From an uncultured Paracoccaceae bacterium (GTDB taxonomy: Bacteria; Pseudomonadota; Alphaproteobacteria; Rhodobacterales; Rhodobacteraceae): 64,000 nucleotides of DNA. The translations under genes were made by a program, and so were the position numbers. Below the pieces are notes generated by a model. That model made no database searches. It was not told the DNA's origin and saw only the letters and a program-made list of their open reading frames with translations. The stretch's first letter is position 1; every line of letters begins with the position of its first letter. This document shows positions 43,976 through 53,068 of this stretch, piece after piece. The DNA lies in assembly GCA_947496605.1 (NCBI GenBank), contig CANMDF010000001.1:992001-1056000 (forward strand), in the 5' to 3' direction.

Positions 43976-44565
43976 TCCTTTTCCAGTTGCTTTTCAGCAA
44001 ATATTCTAGATTTGCTTTCGTCAAGGCGAGAGCTTGTTTCGAAGACTGCCTTGAGGTGAGCCGAAATAATCCGAAGTTGGATATTTGGCGAAGCTCTGGT
44101 TGTGTCGATGGATATGCACGGCCAGTCTATTTCTTTTGACGCTTCATGATGAGCAAACACAGCAGCTGTTAGGTGTCTTATGCCCGCATCTTCGGTTCTC
44201 AGCGCGTCATCAATCCTAATGGCAAGATCGCTACCACTAGAAGTGAAGGTGCGATACATCGGATTCGGAAGGGGGGATTTAGCTATCGCCTTAACGGCAG
44301 ATTCAAGTCGCTTTTCTAGGTCTACAACCTTATCTTTCTCTATGCGATATGGAGCGCAGGCTAAATTCCATACAAACAGAACGACAACGAAGGTGGCGGT
44401 GCCTACTATCGCACCGATGACAAATGGCAATTCACTCAAGGCGAAGTCCTCGCCGTGTGCAAAATACAAATATAGCCACCCCACCAATCCCGCCACACTG
44501 GCGCTGAAAAGTTGGCCTAATCTCTTTGAGAACGTATCGGAAAATGTTCTGCTTAATATATTCAT
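43933..44565 (-). CDS. 210-aa membrane/coiled-coil passenger protein
   Basis: From the ATG at 44565 (MNILSRTFSDTFSKRLGQLF) two hydrophobic helices follow (about residues 18-36 and 48-68), then a heptad-like charged helix (YRIEKDKVVDLEKRLESAVK) and a soluble C-terminal domain of about 110 residues (IRIDDALRTEDAGIRHLTAA; IQLRIISAHLKAVFETSSRL). A TTG at 44583 could extend it by six residues. It fills the right arm of the IS1595 element, ending 61 bases short of the right repeat. No family recognised. Confidence 0.68.
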   Translation of the reverse strand: MNILSRTFSDTFSKRLGQLFSASVAGLVGWLYLYFAHGEDFALSELPFVIGAIVGTATFVVVLFVWNLACAPYRIEKDKVVDLEKRLESAVKAIAKSPLPNPMYRTFTSSGSDLAIRIDDALRTEDAGIRHLTAAVFAHHEASKEIDWPCISIDTTRASPNIQLRIISAHLKAVFETSSRLDESKSRIFAEKQLEKDQSLMSELPKAAKD

Positions 44566-44625
44566 ATCTGCAAGCTGCACCAACGCCTTGCAGTTGTGGA
44601 GTCCTAATCACCCCTCACACCCCGT

Positions 44626-44650
44626 TTGGTGCGTTTGATACATAAGGCCG
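44626..44650 (-). repeat. Right terminal inverted repeat of IS1595-family element
   Basis: Exact 25-base complement of 41716-41740, ending ATAAGGCCG at the outer edge. Confidence 0.93.
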
Positions 44651-44658
44651 AAAATACC
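44651..44658. repeat. Right copy of 8-bp target site duplication
   Basis: AAAATACC, identical to 41708-41715, directly adjoining the right terminal repeat and followed by the small palindrome CCTCCGCCGGAGG of the host intergenic region. Confidence 0.88.
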
Positions 44659-44715
44659 TCCGCCGGAGGCTCCGACCATTGCCAAAGGCGCTGTACTCAC
44701 CATAGCGTGCGCCCT

Positions 44716-45855
44716 ATGACACTTCACAGCCGCTACCCCGCCATTTCCGATCTCAAAGCCCGCGCCAAACAGCGTATTCCGCATTTCGTTTGGGAATACC
44801 TCGACAGCGCCACCGGGGTGGAAGCCACACAGAAACGCAACCGCGATCAGTTGGACAAAGTACTGCTGAACCCCTCAATATTGCACGGTGAATTCGACCC
44901 GGACCTGTCGACAGCCCTGCTGGGTAAAACGCATCCACTGCCCATCGGCATCGCACCTGTGGGTATGTCAGGCCTCATCTGGCCGGGGGCGGAACAGATG
45001 CTGGCCCGCACGGCCACACGCGAGAACATCCCCTACACATTGTCCACCGTCGCCAGCCAATTGCCCGAGAAAGTGGGACCGCACGCAGGCGATCACGCGT
45101 GGTTCCAACTTTATCCACCACGAGATCCGGGCATTCGCGATGATATCCTTAAACGCGCCAAAGACAGCGGTTTTCATACCCTTGTCCTGACTGTCGATGT
45201 CCCCGTCGCATCGCGCCGCGAACGGCAAACACGTGGTGGGCTGACCCAACCGCCCAAACTGACACCGCGCTTGGCAATGCAGGCCGCGCAATGCCCCGCC
45301 TGGCTGAACGGTATCCGCAAAACGGGGATGCCGCGCCTGCGCCTGATGGAAAGCTATTCTGACGTCAAAGGCACCCTTCCTTCAAATGAACACGTCGGCT
45401 ATCTGCTGCGCACCTCGCCTGATTGGGACTACTTCAAATCCTTGCGCGACGTTTGGGATGGACCACTCATCGTCAAAGGGGTTGGCAACGCCGATGATGC
45501 GGCCCGCCTGACCGATGAAGGGGCAGATGCAATCTGGGTCAGCAATCACGCAGGTCGGCAATTCGATGGCGGTCCCGCCACCATCGAAACCCTACCCTTG
45601 GTGCGGGCCGCTACACATCTGCCGGTAATATTTGACAGCGGGATCGAAGGCGGGCTCGATGTGCTACGCGCTATCACATTGGGTGCGAATTTCGTCATGC
45701 TGGGCCGCGCCTTTCACTATGGATTGGGCGCTTTGGGTGAGCCCGGCGCCGCCCATGTGTTGGACATTCTGCGCCAGGACATGATCAGCAACATGGGTCA
45801 ATTGGGGGCCAAAACGCTGAAAGATTTGCCAAATAGGCTGCGATCTACCCAGTAA
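44716..45855 (+). CDS. FMN-dependent alpha-hydroxy-acid dehydrogenase (LldD-like)
   Basis: A 379-residue TIM-barrel flavoenzyme from the ATG at 44716; codons upstream fall in the IS1595-family right repeat. Blocks include RYPAISDLKARAKQRIPHFV, YLDSATGVEATQKRNRDQLD, FQLYPPRDPG, TVDVPVASRRERQTRGGLTQ and the catalytic His-Arg segment SNHAGRQFDGGPATIETLP. The family oxidises L-lactate, mandelate or glycolate at the inner membrane or in the cytosol. The mobile element ends only 57 bases upstream, so the original promoter may be displaced. Confidence 0.9.
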   Translation: MTLHSRYPAISDLKARAKQRIPHFVWEYLDSATGVEATQKRNRDQLDKVLLNPSILHGEFDPDLSTALLGKTHPLPIGIAPVGMSGLIWPGAEQMLARTATRENIPYTLSTVASQLPEKVGPHAGDHAWFQLYPPRDPGIRDDILKRAKDSGFHTLVLTVDVPVASRRERQTRGGLTQPPKLTPRLAMQAAQCPAWLNGIRKTGMPRLRLMESYSDVKGTLPSNEHVGYLLRTSPDWDYFKSLRDVWDGPLIVKGVGNADDAARLTDEGADAIWVSNHAGRQFDGGPATIETLPLVRAATHLPVIFDSGIEGGLDVLRAITLGANFVMLGRAFHYGLGALGEPGAAHVLDILRQDMISNMGQLGAKTLKDLPNRLRSTQ

Positions 45856-45915
45856 TCGTTATGGACGTTGCGTCAATTGGTCCTTACCAATGCTGCAACT
45901 GCGAAGGAACCAAAC

Positions 45916-48900
45916 ATGACCGACTTTAACAAAATCCTCATTGCAAACCGCGGCGAGATCGCGATCCGTATCATGCGTGCCGCCAATGAGATGGGAAAAA
46001 AGACGGTTGCTGTCTTTGCCGAAGAAGACAAACTGGGCCTGCACCGTTTCAAGGCGGATGAGGCTTACCGCATCGGCGAAGACCTCGGGCCCGTTGCCGC
46101 CTATCTGTCGATTGATGAGATTATCCGTGTCGCCAAGATGTCTGGCGCAGATGCAATCCACCCTGGTTACGGTTTACTGTCCGAAAACCCCGATTTCGTG
46201 GATGCCTGTGCGGCCAACGGTATCACCTTTATCGGACCTAAAGCCGAAACCATGCGTGCCTTGGGCGACAAGGCCAGCGCGCGCCGCGTGGCCATGGAAG
46301 CGGGCGTGCCTGTGATCCCCGCAACCGAGGTGCTGGGTGACGACATGAAAGCGATCAAGAAAGAAGCGGCCGAAGTCGGCTATCCTTTGATGCTCAAGGC
46401 GTCATGGGGCGGCGGTGGTCGCGGCATGCGCCCGATCATGTCTGAGGATGAGCTCGAGGAAAAAGTCCTCGAAGGTCGTCGTGAGGCAGAGGCCGCATTC
46501 GGCAATGGCGAAGGCTATCTGGAAAAGATGATCATGCGCGCGCGCCATGTTGAGGTGCAAATTCTTGGCGACAGCCATGGCCAAATCTACCACCTGTGGG
46601 AACGCGATTGTTCCGTGCAACGCCGCAACCAAAAAGTCGTAGAACGCGCCCCTGCCCCATACCTAAGCGGCACGCAGCGTGAGCAGCTTTGTAATTTGGG
46701 CAAGAAAATCTGCCAACACGTGAACTATGAATGCGCAGGCACCGTCGAGTTCCTGATGGATATGGACAGCGGCGAATTCTACTTTATCGAAGTGAACCCC
46801 CGCGTGCAGGTGGAACACACCGTGACAGAAGAGGTCACCGGCATTGATATCGTCCGCGCCCAGATCCTGATCGCCGAAGGTAAATCATTGGTGGAAGCGA
46901 CAGGCTGCGCATCACAATATGACGTCAAACTCGACGGTCACGCGCTGCAATGCCGTGTCACAACAGAAGACCCGCAAAACAACTTTATCCCCGATTACGG
47001 CCGCATCCAAATGTACCGCTCGGCCACGGGTCCCGGCATCCGTTTGGATGGCGGCACCGCCTATTCCGGCGCTGTAATCACCCGCTACTACGACAGCTTG
47101 CTGACCAAAGTCACCGCCCGCGCGCCCACACCCGAAATGGCGATTGCGCGGATGGACCGTGCGCTACGCGAATTCCGTATTCGCGGCGTGTCCACCAACA
47201 TCGCCTTTGTGGAAAACCTACTGAAACACCCAGTGTTCCTAACCAATGAATACCACACCAAATTCATTGATGAGACACCGGACCTGTTCAACTTTACCAA
47301 ACGCCGCGACCGGGCCACAAAAATCCTGACCTATATCGCGGATATTACCGTGAACGGGCACCCTGAAACCGCAGGCCGTCCGCGCCCAGCCGCAGACGTG
47401 AAACCCCCGCGGCCACCGGTCAAACCAACGACAGATGTGACACCCGGCACCCGCAACATTCTGGATCAGTTCGGGCCAGAGGCTGTGGCCGACTGGATGC
47501 GCGACCAAAAGCAGCTGCTGATCACCGATACAACAATGCGTGACGGGCACCAATCACTACTGGCCACGCGGATGCGGTCGATCGATATGATCAACGCAGC
47601 CCCCGCCTATGCCGCCAATATGCATCAGTTGTTCAGCGTCGAATGCTGGGGCGGTGCGACCTTTGATGTGGCATACCGGTTCTTGCAAGAATGCCCATGG
47701 CAGCGCCTGCGCGATATTCGGGCCGTGATGCCAAACATCATGACGCAAATGTTGCTGCGTGCCTCAAACGGGGTTGGCTATACCAACTATCCTGACAATG
47801 TGGTGCAGAGTTTTGTGGCACAGGCCGCGAACTCCGGCGTTGACGTGTTTCGGGTTTTCGACAGCCTGAACTGGGTGGAAAATATGCGCGTCGCGATGGA
47901 CGCGGTGATCAAGGCCGAAAAGGTCTGCGAAGGCACGATTTGCTACACGGGCGACCTGATGGACCCGAACCGGTCCAAGTATGATCTGAAATATTATGTT
48001 GGCATGGCCAAGGAACTTGAGGCCGCTGGTGCACACGTGCTGGGCCTAAAGGATATGGCCGGATTGCTGAAACCAGCCGCAGCGACGGCGCTTGTGAAGG
48101 CATTGAAAGAAGAAACAAAACTACCGATCCATTTCCACACCCATGACACTTCGGGCGCTGCAATTGCGACTGTGCTTGCGGCCTCTGCTGCCGGTGTGGA
48201 TTGTGTCGATGGGGCAATGGACGCGCTGTCTGGGAACACCTCGCAGCCAACACTGGGATCAATCGTCGAAGCCCTGCGTGGTGACGACCGCGACACCGGT
48301 CTCGACATCCGGGCGATCCGCGAGATCAGTAATTACTTTGAGCAAGTACGCGCACATTACGCGGCCTTTGAATCGGGGCTTCAGGCACCTGCATCCGAGG
48401 TCTACCTGCACGAAATGCCCGGTGGGCAGTTTACAAACCTCAAGGCGCAAGCACGGTCATTGGGACTGGAAGAACGCTGGCATGAGGTCGCGCAAACCTA
48501 TTCAGACGTGAACGCGATGTTTGGCGATATCGTCAAAGTTACACCGTCCTCAAAGGTTGTGGGCGACATGGCTTTGATGATGGTCAGCCAAAACTTGACC
48601 CGCGCAGAAGTCGAAGACCCCAAGGTCGACGTAGTCTTCCCCGATAGCGTGGTGGAAATGATGCACGGAGGACTGGGTCAACCGCCCGGTGGCTGGCCAA
48701 AAGCCATTCAAAAGAAGATTCTCAAAGGCGAAAAACCCATCACGGACCGGCCCGGCAAATCCCTAAAACCTGTCGATCTTGAGGCCGCACGTGCCGATCT
48801 ATCAAGCCAGCTTGAAGGCAAATCGGTCGATGACGAGGATCTGAACGGCTATCTGATGTATCCCAAAGTGTTCCTTGATTACGCGGGCCGTCACCGGACC

Positions 48901-49359
48901 TATGGGCCTGTGCGGACATTGCCGACACGCACCTTCTTTTATGGAATGAAACCCGGCGAAGAAATCGTGGCCGAGATTGACCCTGGGAAAACGCTTGAAA
49001 TTCGACTGCAGGCCGTTGCCGACATGAATGAAGACGGCGAAGTCAAAGTCTTCTTTGAGCTTAACGGTCAGCCGCGCACCATTCGGGTCATGAACCGTCT
49101 GGCTGCGTCCGAAAAAATTTCGCGCCCCAAGGCAGAAGTGGGCAATGACAACCATATTGGGGCGCCAATGCCGGGTGTCGTGGCCACAGTTGCTGCGATT
49201 GTCGGCAAAGAGGTGAAAGAAGGTGACCTGTTGCTGACGATTGAGGCCATGAAGATGGAAACGGGTATCCATGCCGAACGTGATGCGGTTGTCAAAGCGG
49301 TACATGTGCAAGCAGGTGGCCAGATCGACGCCAAAGACTTGCTCGTCGAGTTTGAATGA
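45916..49359 (+). CDS. pyc: Pyruvate carboxylase
   Basis: A 1,147-residue single-chain biotin enzyme from the ATG at 45916. Biotin carboxylase region (KILIANRGEIAIRIMRAANE; LMLKASWGGGGRGMR; FIEVNPRVQVEHTVTEEVTG), carboxyltransferase region starting near residue 540 (TTMRDGHQSLLATRMRSID; ECWGGATFDVAYRFL; HFHTHDTSG), and C-terminal biotinyl domain with the attachment site EAMKMETG. It carboxylates pyruvate to oxaloacetate for anaplerosis or gluconeogenesis. The length is full for the alpha-4 type. Confidence 0.97.
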   Translation: MTDFNKILIANRGEIAIRIMRAANEMGKKTVAVFAEEDKLGLHRFKADEAYRIGEDLGPVAAYLSIDEIIRVAKMSGADAIHPGYGLLSENPDFVDACAANGITFIGPKAETMRALGDKASARRVAMEAGVPVIPATEVLGDDMKAIKKEAAEVGYPLMLKASWGGGGRGMRPIMSEDELEEKVLEGRREAEAAFGNGEGYLEKMIMRARHVEVQILGDSHGQIYHLWERDCSVQRRNQKVVERAPAPYLSGTQREQLCNLGKKICQHVNYECAGTVEFLMDMDSGEFYFIEVNPRVQVEHTVTEEVTGIDIVRAQILIAEGKSLVEATGCASQYDVKLDGHALQCRVTTEDPQNNFIPDYGRIQMYRSATGPGIRLDGGTAYSGAVITRYYDSLLTKVTARAPTPEMAIARMDRALREFRIRGVSTNIAFVENLLKHPVFLTNEYHTKFIDETPDLFNFTKRRDRATKILTYIADITVNGHPETAGRPRPAADVKPPRPPVKPTTDVTPGTRNILDQFGPEAVADWMRDQKQLLITDTTMRDGHQSLLATRMRSIDMINAAPAYAANMHQLFSVECWGGATFDVAYRFLQECPWQRLRDIRAVMPNIMTQMLLRASNGVGYTNYPDNVVQSFVAQAANSGVDVFRVFDSLNWVENMRVAMDAVIKAEKVCEGTICYTGDLMDPNRSKYDLKYYVGMAKELEAAGAHVLGLKDMAGLLKPAAATALVKALKEETKLPIHFHTHDTSGAAIATVLAASAAGVDCVDGAMDALSGNTSQPTLGSIVEALRGDDRDTGLDIRAIREISNYFEQVRAHYAAFESGLQAPASEVYLHEMPGGQFTNLKAQARSLGLEERWHEVAQTYSDVNAMFGDIVKVTPSSKVVGDMALMMVSQNLTRAEVEDPKVDVVFPDSVVEMMHGGLGQPPGGWPKAIQKKILKGEKPITDRPGKSLKPVDLEAARADLSSQLEGKSVDDEDLNGYLMYPKVFLDYAGRHRTYGPVRTLPTRTFFYGMKPGEEIVAEIDPGKTLEIRLQAVADMNEDGEVKVFFELNGQPRTIRVMNRLAASEKISRPKAEVGNDNHIGAPMPGVVATVAAIVGKEVKEGDLLLTIEAMKMETGIHAERDAVVKAVHVQAGGQIDAKDLLVEFE

Positions 49360-49745
49360 GCCAGCACCTTGCGCTGATATCCATTCTGGTGCCGGATTAT
49401 GATGCTGGTCTGGCGTTCTTCGTAGAGCAAATGGGGTTTATCTTGCTGGAAGACACCGACATGGGCGGTGGAAAGCGCTGGGTGCGTGTCGGTCCAAAGG
49501 GTGCGCAAACTGCGTTCTTGCTCGCCAAAGCCGTCGGCGACACGCAGATCGCGGCGCTTGGCCACCAAGGGGGCGGGCGCGTTTGGCTTTTCTTGCAAAC
49601 AGATGATTTCGCCCGCGATCATGCAAAGATGACAGCCAATGGTGTGAACTTTGAGGAAGCACCACGTGATGAACCCTATGGCCAAGTGGCGGTCTTTTGT
49701 GATCCGTTTGGGAACAGGTGGGATTTGATTCAAGTTAAAGGCTAA
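49356..49745 (+). CDS. VOC (glyoxalase-fold) family protein
   Basis: A 129-residue vicinal-oxygen-chelate protein: HLALISILVPDYDAGLAFFV, KRWVRVGPKGAQTAFLLAKA, GGRVWLFLQTDDFARDHAKM and EPYGQVAVFCDPFGNRWDLI. The two paired beta-alpha-beta units are typical of small glyoxalase/dioxygenase-fold proteins; metal-binding His and Glu positions are partly present, and no reaction is predicted. The ATG overlaps the pyc stop (ATGA), suggesting co-translation. Confidence 0.88.
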   Translation: MSQHLALISILVPDYDAGLAFFVEQMGFILLEDTDMGGGKRWVRVGPKGAQTAFLLAKAVGDTQIAALGHQGGGRVWLFLQTDDFARDHAKMTANGVNFEEAPRDEPYGQVAVFCDPFGNRWDLIQVKG

Positions 49746-49749
49746 GCCC

Positions 49750-50562
49750 GTGCAAAAGATAATTTTCATCAGCGACCCGCATCTTTGCGCACCCGGGCAT
49801 ACGATCATTGGTTTGGACCCGTCGCAGCGCTTGACTGATGTTTTGAACGCGGCAACAGCCGCACATCCCGACGCGGTTGCATTGGTGCTACTGGGCGATC
49901 TGACACATCACGGCCTGCCTGAAGAATACGCTGAGTTAGCGCGGGTCATAGAACAATGCTCTGTTCCGGTTATTCCAATGATCGGCAATCACGATCGGCG
50001 AGATGCATTTTTGGCGAGGTTTCCCAAAGCGCCGCAGACAGCATCTGGGCATGTGCAGCAATGGTGCGACATCGGCGACCACCGCCTGATCACACTGGAT
50101 TCGCTAGATGGGCCACCCTATCCACAGGGTCATCATACCGGGCTACTGTGTTCTGATCGGTTGGCGTTCTTGGAAGACGCATTGACGACACGCAAAAACC
50201 AGCATGCAATCGTCTGCATTCATCATCCCCCGTTTGAGACAGGGGTCGTCGGGATGGATCGGATCATGTTGACAAATGGACCTGAGGTTCTTGATTTGTT
50301 AGCCCGGCACGGCAACCTGCATTTGATTTGTGGACATATGCATCAGACGATTTCTGGTAACAGCCGCGGCGTGCCATGGACGGTCTTCAAGAGCCCTTGT
50401 CATCAAGGGGTCGTTGAGCTGATCGACCCCTCAACGTCACTGTCCACTGATGAACCGGGGGCCTATGGGCTTGGCCTGCTTTCGCCTGACGGATTGATCA
50501 TCCATAGCGTCGATGTTGGGACAGGGGCGCGTATCGTGGATGGCTATGGCGCCCAAAAATAG
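49750..50562 (+). CDS. Metallophosphoesterase (CpdA/GpdQ-like)
   Basis: A 270-residue calcineurin-like phosphoesterase. Metal ligands are seen in FISDPHLCAPGH, LLGDLTHHG, MIGNHDRRDAF, IHHPPFETG and CGHMHQTISGN. It probably hydrolyses phosphodiesters such as cAMP or glycerophosphodiesters in the cytosol. The start is a GTG at 49750, four bases after the VOC stop. It ends about 100 bases before tRNA-Gly. Confidence 0.88.
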   Translation: MQKIIFISDPHLCAPGHTIIGLDPSQRLTDVLNAATAAHPDAVALVLLGDLTHHGLPEEYAELARVIEQCSVPVIPMIGNHDRRDAFLARFPKAPQTASGHVQQWCDIGDHRLITLDSLDGPPYPQGHHTGLLCSDRLAFLEDALTTRKNQHAIVCIHHPPFETGVVGMDRIMLTNGPEVLDLLARHGNLHLICGHMHQTISGNSRGVPWTVFKSPCHQGVVELIDPSTSLSTDEPGAYGLGLLSPDGLIIHSVDVGTGARIVDGYGAQK

Positions 50563-50658
50563 CCGCAACTGGGCTATTTCAGAAAAACACCCATTCTTGC
50601 GATTTTGGTCTTGCAGAACAGCGTAACTCTTTATAGATCACGGCTCACGAATTGGTGC

Positions 50659-50733
<75 letters not shown>

Positions 50734-50737
50734 ATTC

Positions 50738-50783
50738 ATAAAACCAAAAGGCCGCAGCATTTGCTGCGGCCTTTTGGTTTTAT
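50738..50783. terminator. Bidirectional intrinsic terminator
   Basis: A perfect 22-bp stem (ATAAAACCAAAAGGCCGC half) with a two-base loop, about 5 bases after tRNA-Gly. GC-rich at its top with A/T arms that give a T-run on both strands, so it can end both the tRNA transcript and the convergent pseudo-receiver gene. Confidence 0.88.
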
Positions 50784-50818
50784 GCGGTTCTTAGATCGTC
50801 ACGAACTTCGCACTTTTG

Positions 50819-51601
50819 CTAACCCGCATTCGCGCGAACATGCGTGTGCAAAGGCACATAAGCCGACGAAGGGTACTTGCGAAACAGCGATGCCACCTCT
50901 TCGTTGACGACGTCTTCCACCTTTTCCAACAGCGCTTTTCTATCAAGCGCCGTCTTTTCAACGACAGCAATCTGACGCGCGACATCACGCACAACGCATG
51001 TTTCACTCTGTGCTACTGGATCAGGGTGAACCGTTTTCTCTAGCCTAATTTGGTTTTCAGCAGCCATGATCTCTGCCAAAGCCGGGGCTGCAATTGCAAT
51101 ATCTGCGTAACAGGGTGCACCGCTTTCGCTGTCGTCCTCAGTCGGGGTCATGTCAGAGAGTGCAAGTACAAGCGGGGCAACTTCGTTTGTTTCTGCTTCT
51201 TCGGTCGTATCCTCTTGTGCCGACATCACCGAAGCTGTGCTTTGCTTTTCAACCGCCGCCACCGCCAATTGCGCAACCAATTCAGACGCTGCGTCGCTGC
51301 CGATCATCCCATAAAGGCTGGGGATCAGGTCAAACAGATCATCCGTTTCATCACGACCACGATCGGTCAAAAGAATTGCACTCAGGTTCGGGTTTTTACG
51401 CTCGCCGGACAGTGCAATAGCATGGGTCAACTGCCCCTCAATCCGTTCATCCATAACAAGCAGATCAATTGCGTCCACGCGGATCAATGCGTGGGCAACG
51501 GCCTGTGTATCCACCGTCAGGATTTGAAACCCTTTATCGATCAGCGCACGCGCGGTATCGCATGATGCATCTGGGTCGGCGCGTAGTATGAGGGCTTTCA
51601 T
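50819..51601 (-). CDS. Receiver-like domain protein of unknown function
   Basis: A 260-residue protein from the ATG at 51601 (AGGAG site six bases upstream). Residues 1-110 resemble a response-regulator receiver fold: MKALILRADPDASCDTARAL, DLLVMDERIEGQLT, LSAILLTDRGRDETDD, but the conserved lysine near the end is absent (SLYGMIGSDAA), so it may be a non-switching receiver. The rest is an acidic linker and a helical tail with Arg/Lys/Glu (RDVARQIAVVEKTALDRKAL). No output domain is recognised. Confidence 0.7.
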   Translation of the reverse strand: MKALILRADPDASCDTARALIDKGFQILTVDTQAVAHALIRVDAIDLLVMDERIEGQLTHAIALSGERKNPNLSAILLTDRGRDETDDLFDLIPSLYGMIGSDAASELVAQLAVAAVEKQSTASVMSAQEDTTEEAETNEVAPLVLALSDMTPTEDDSESGAPCYADIAIAAPALAEIMAAENQIRLEKTVHPDPVAQSETCVVRDVARQIAVVEKTALDRKALLEKVEDVVNEEVASLFRKYPSSAYVPLHTHVRANAG

Positions 51602-51747
51602 AGGATTCTCCTGAATGTGGGCAACTAACGCCATCATAAGAATCAACTCCTTAAATTTTGTTGAAAATGTCACAGGGGTTTGCGACGGGCTTGGCCCCTG
51701 CCCCCGTTCGCCCTATAGAACGGTGACACCACCAAAGGACTGACGCG

Positions 51748-52335
51748 ATGCGGACAGCAACAATCACAAGGCAAACCGCCGAGACGGATATCACCGTCAC
51801 CATCAACCTTGATGGCACCGGCGCATATGACAACCAAACTGGCGTGGGGTTCTTTGACCACATGCTGGATCAGCTGTCGCGCCATGCGTTGATTGACATG
51901 ACCATTCGCGCGACCGGTGATCTGCACATTGACGATCACCACACGGTTGAAGATGTGGGGATCGCATTGGGTCAGGCCCTAACGCAGGCATTGGGCGACA
52001 AACGCGGCATTCGCCGCTATGGCAGCTGTCACCTTGCGATGGACGATGCCCAAGTGCGGTGTGCGCTGGATTTGTCCGCGCGACCTTACCTGATTTGCAA
52101 TCTTGATCTGCCATTTGGCAAGATCGGCACGTTCGACACCGAATTGGTACGCGAGTTCTTTCAGGCGCTCAGCACGCATGGCGGCATCACGCTGCACATC
52201 GATAAATTGCACGGGTTCAACGCCCACCATATTGCCGAGGCCGCCTTCAAGGCCGTCGCACGTGCGCTGCGCGAAGCGGTGGAAACCGATCCGCGCAAAG
52301 CAGATGCCATTCCATCGACCAAAGGCAGCTTATGA
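51748..52335 (+). CDS. hisB: Imidazoleglycerol-phosphate dehydratase
   Basis: A 195-residue manganese enzyme of histidine biosynthesis (sixth step, releasing water to form imidazole acetol phosphate). Family blocks: [57 protein letters not shown] and [18 protein letters not shown]; the paired HHxxE metal motifs are intact. It is the monofunctional type without the phosphatase domain. hisH follows with a four-base overlap. Confidence 0.97.
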   Translation: MRTATITRQTAETDITVTINLDGTGAYDNQTGVGFFDHMLDQLSRHALIDMTIRATGDLHIDDHHTVEDVGIALGQALTQALGDKRGIRRYGSCHLAMDDAQVRCALDLSARPYLICNLDLPFGKIGTFDTELVREFFQALSTHGGITLHIDKLHGFNAHHIAEAAFKAVARALREAVETDPRKADAIPSTKGSL

Positions 52336-52970
52336 CCACGGCACTTGTCGATTACGACAGCGGAAACCTGCACTCGGCGCAAAAAGCGTTTGAGCGCATG
52401 GCGACAGAGGTCGCATCTGGCCCCATTCTGGTCACATCTGACCCAGATGTTGTGGCCAAAGCTGACCGCATCGTGCTGCCCGGCGACGGGGCCTTTCCGC
52501 ATTGTCGGGCAGAACTTTTCGCCCGCACGGGGTTGGCAGAAGCGATCACAGAGGCCGTCACGACCCGTGCGCGTCCATTCTTTGGGATCTGCGTTGGCAT
52601 GCAAATGATGGCAACCACAGGCCATGAATATGAACCGACCCCCGGCTTTGACTGGATCACAGGTGATATCCACAAGATTGCGCCTTCCGACGCGTCCTTG
52701 AAGGTGCCACATATGGGGTGGAACGATCTGGTGATCGACCATCCACACCCTGTGTTGGAAGGGATCACAACCGGAGAACACGCTTATTTTGTGCATTCTT
52801 ATGCGATGAATGTAGCCAACCCGGCAGAGCGGTTAGCCCACGTTGATTACGCCGGCGAGGTCACTGCTATTATCGGGCGTGACACGATGATTGGAACACA
52901 GTTCCACCCTGAAAAAAGCCAAGCTGCCGGGCTGCGGATGATTGGCAACTTTCTGCGTTGGGCACCCTGA
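52332..52970 (+). CDS. hisH: Imidazole glycerol phosphate synthase glutaminase subunit
   Basis: A 212-residue class I amidotransferase that supplies ammonia to HisF. The nucleophile Cys is in [11 protein letters not shown] and the His-Glu pair is in [16 protein letters not shown]. The ATG lies within the hisB stop. In most genomes hisA follows at once; here hisA is about 5.8 kb downstream, past a lytic transglycosylase and an ABC operon. Confidence 0.97.
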   Translation: MTTALVDYDSGNLHSAQKAFERMATEVASGPILVTSDPDVVAKADRIVLPGDGAFPHCRAELFARTGLAEAITEAVTTRARPFFGICVGMQMMATTGHEYEPTPGFDWITGDIHKIAPSDASLKVPHMGWNDLVIDHPHPVLEGITTGEHAYFVHSYAMNVANPAERLAHVDYAGEVTAIIGRDTMIGTQFHPEKSQAAGLRMIGNFLRWAP

Positions 52971-53068
52971 ACCCATCAAACGCTATTGCATAGCAAGCGC
53001 AGCCTGCCAAACATGACGCATCATTCAAGAACCGCGCCAAGTAAGAGCGCTAAGGAAAGAGCAGACAT

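Larger units (their letters stand above)
41716..44650. mobile_element. IS1595-family transposon with passenger genes (2,935 bp)
   Basis: Bounded by perfect 25-bp inverted repeats (CGGCCTTATG inward at the left end and its exact complement at the right) and flanked by direct AAAATACC duplications. It holds an IS1595-family transposase and at least six other small ORFs in a compact layout. Joining the flanks gives a continuous presumed empty site, TTCAAAAATACC-TCCGCC. IS1595-family elements with passenger genes are known as a class; I do not recognise this cargo combination. Both ends and the duplication are intact, so the insertion is probably recent. Confidence 0.93.
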
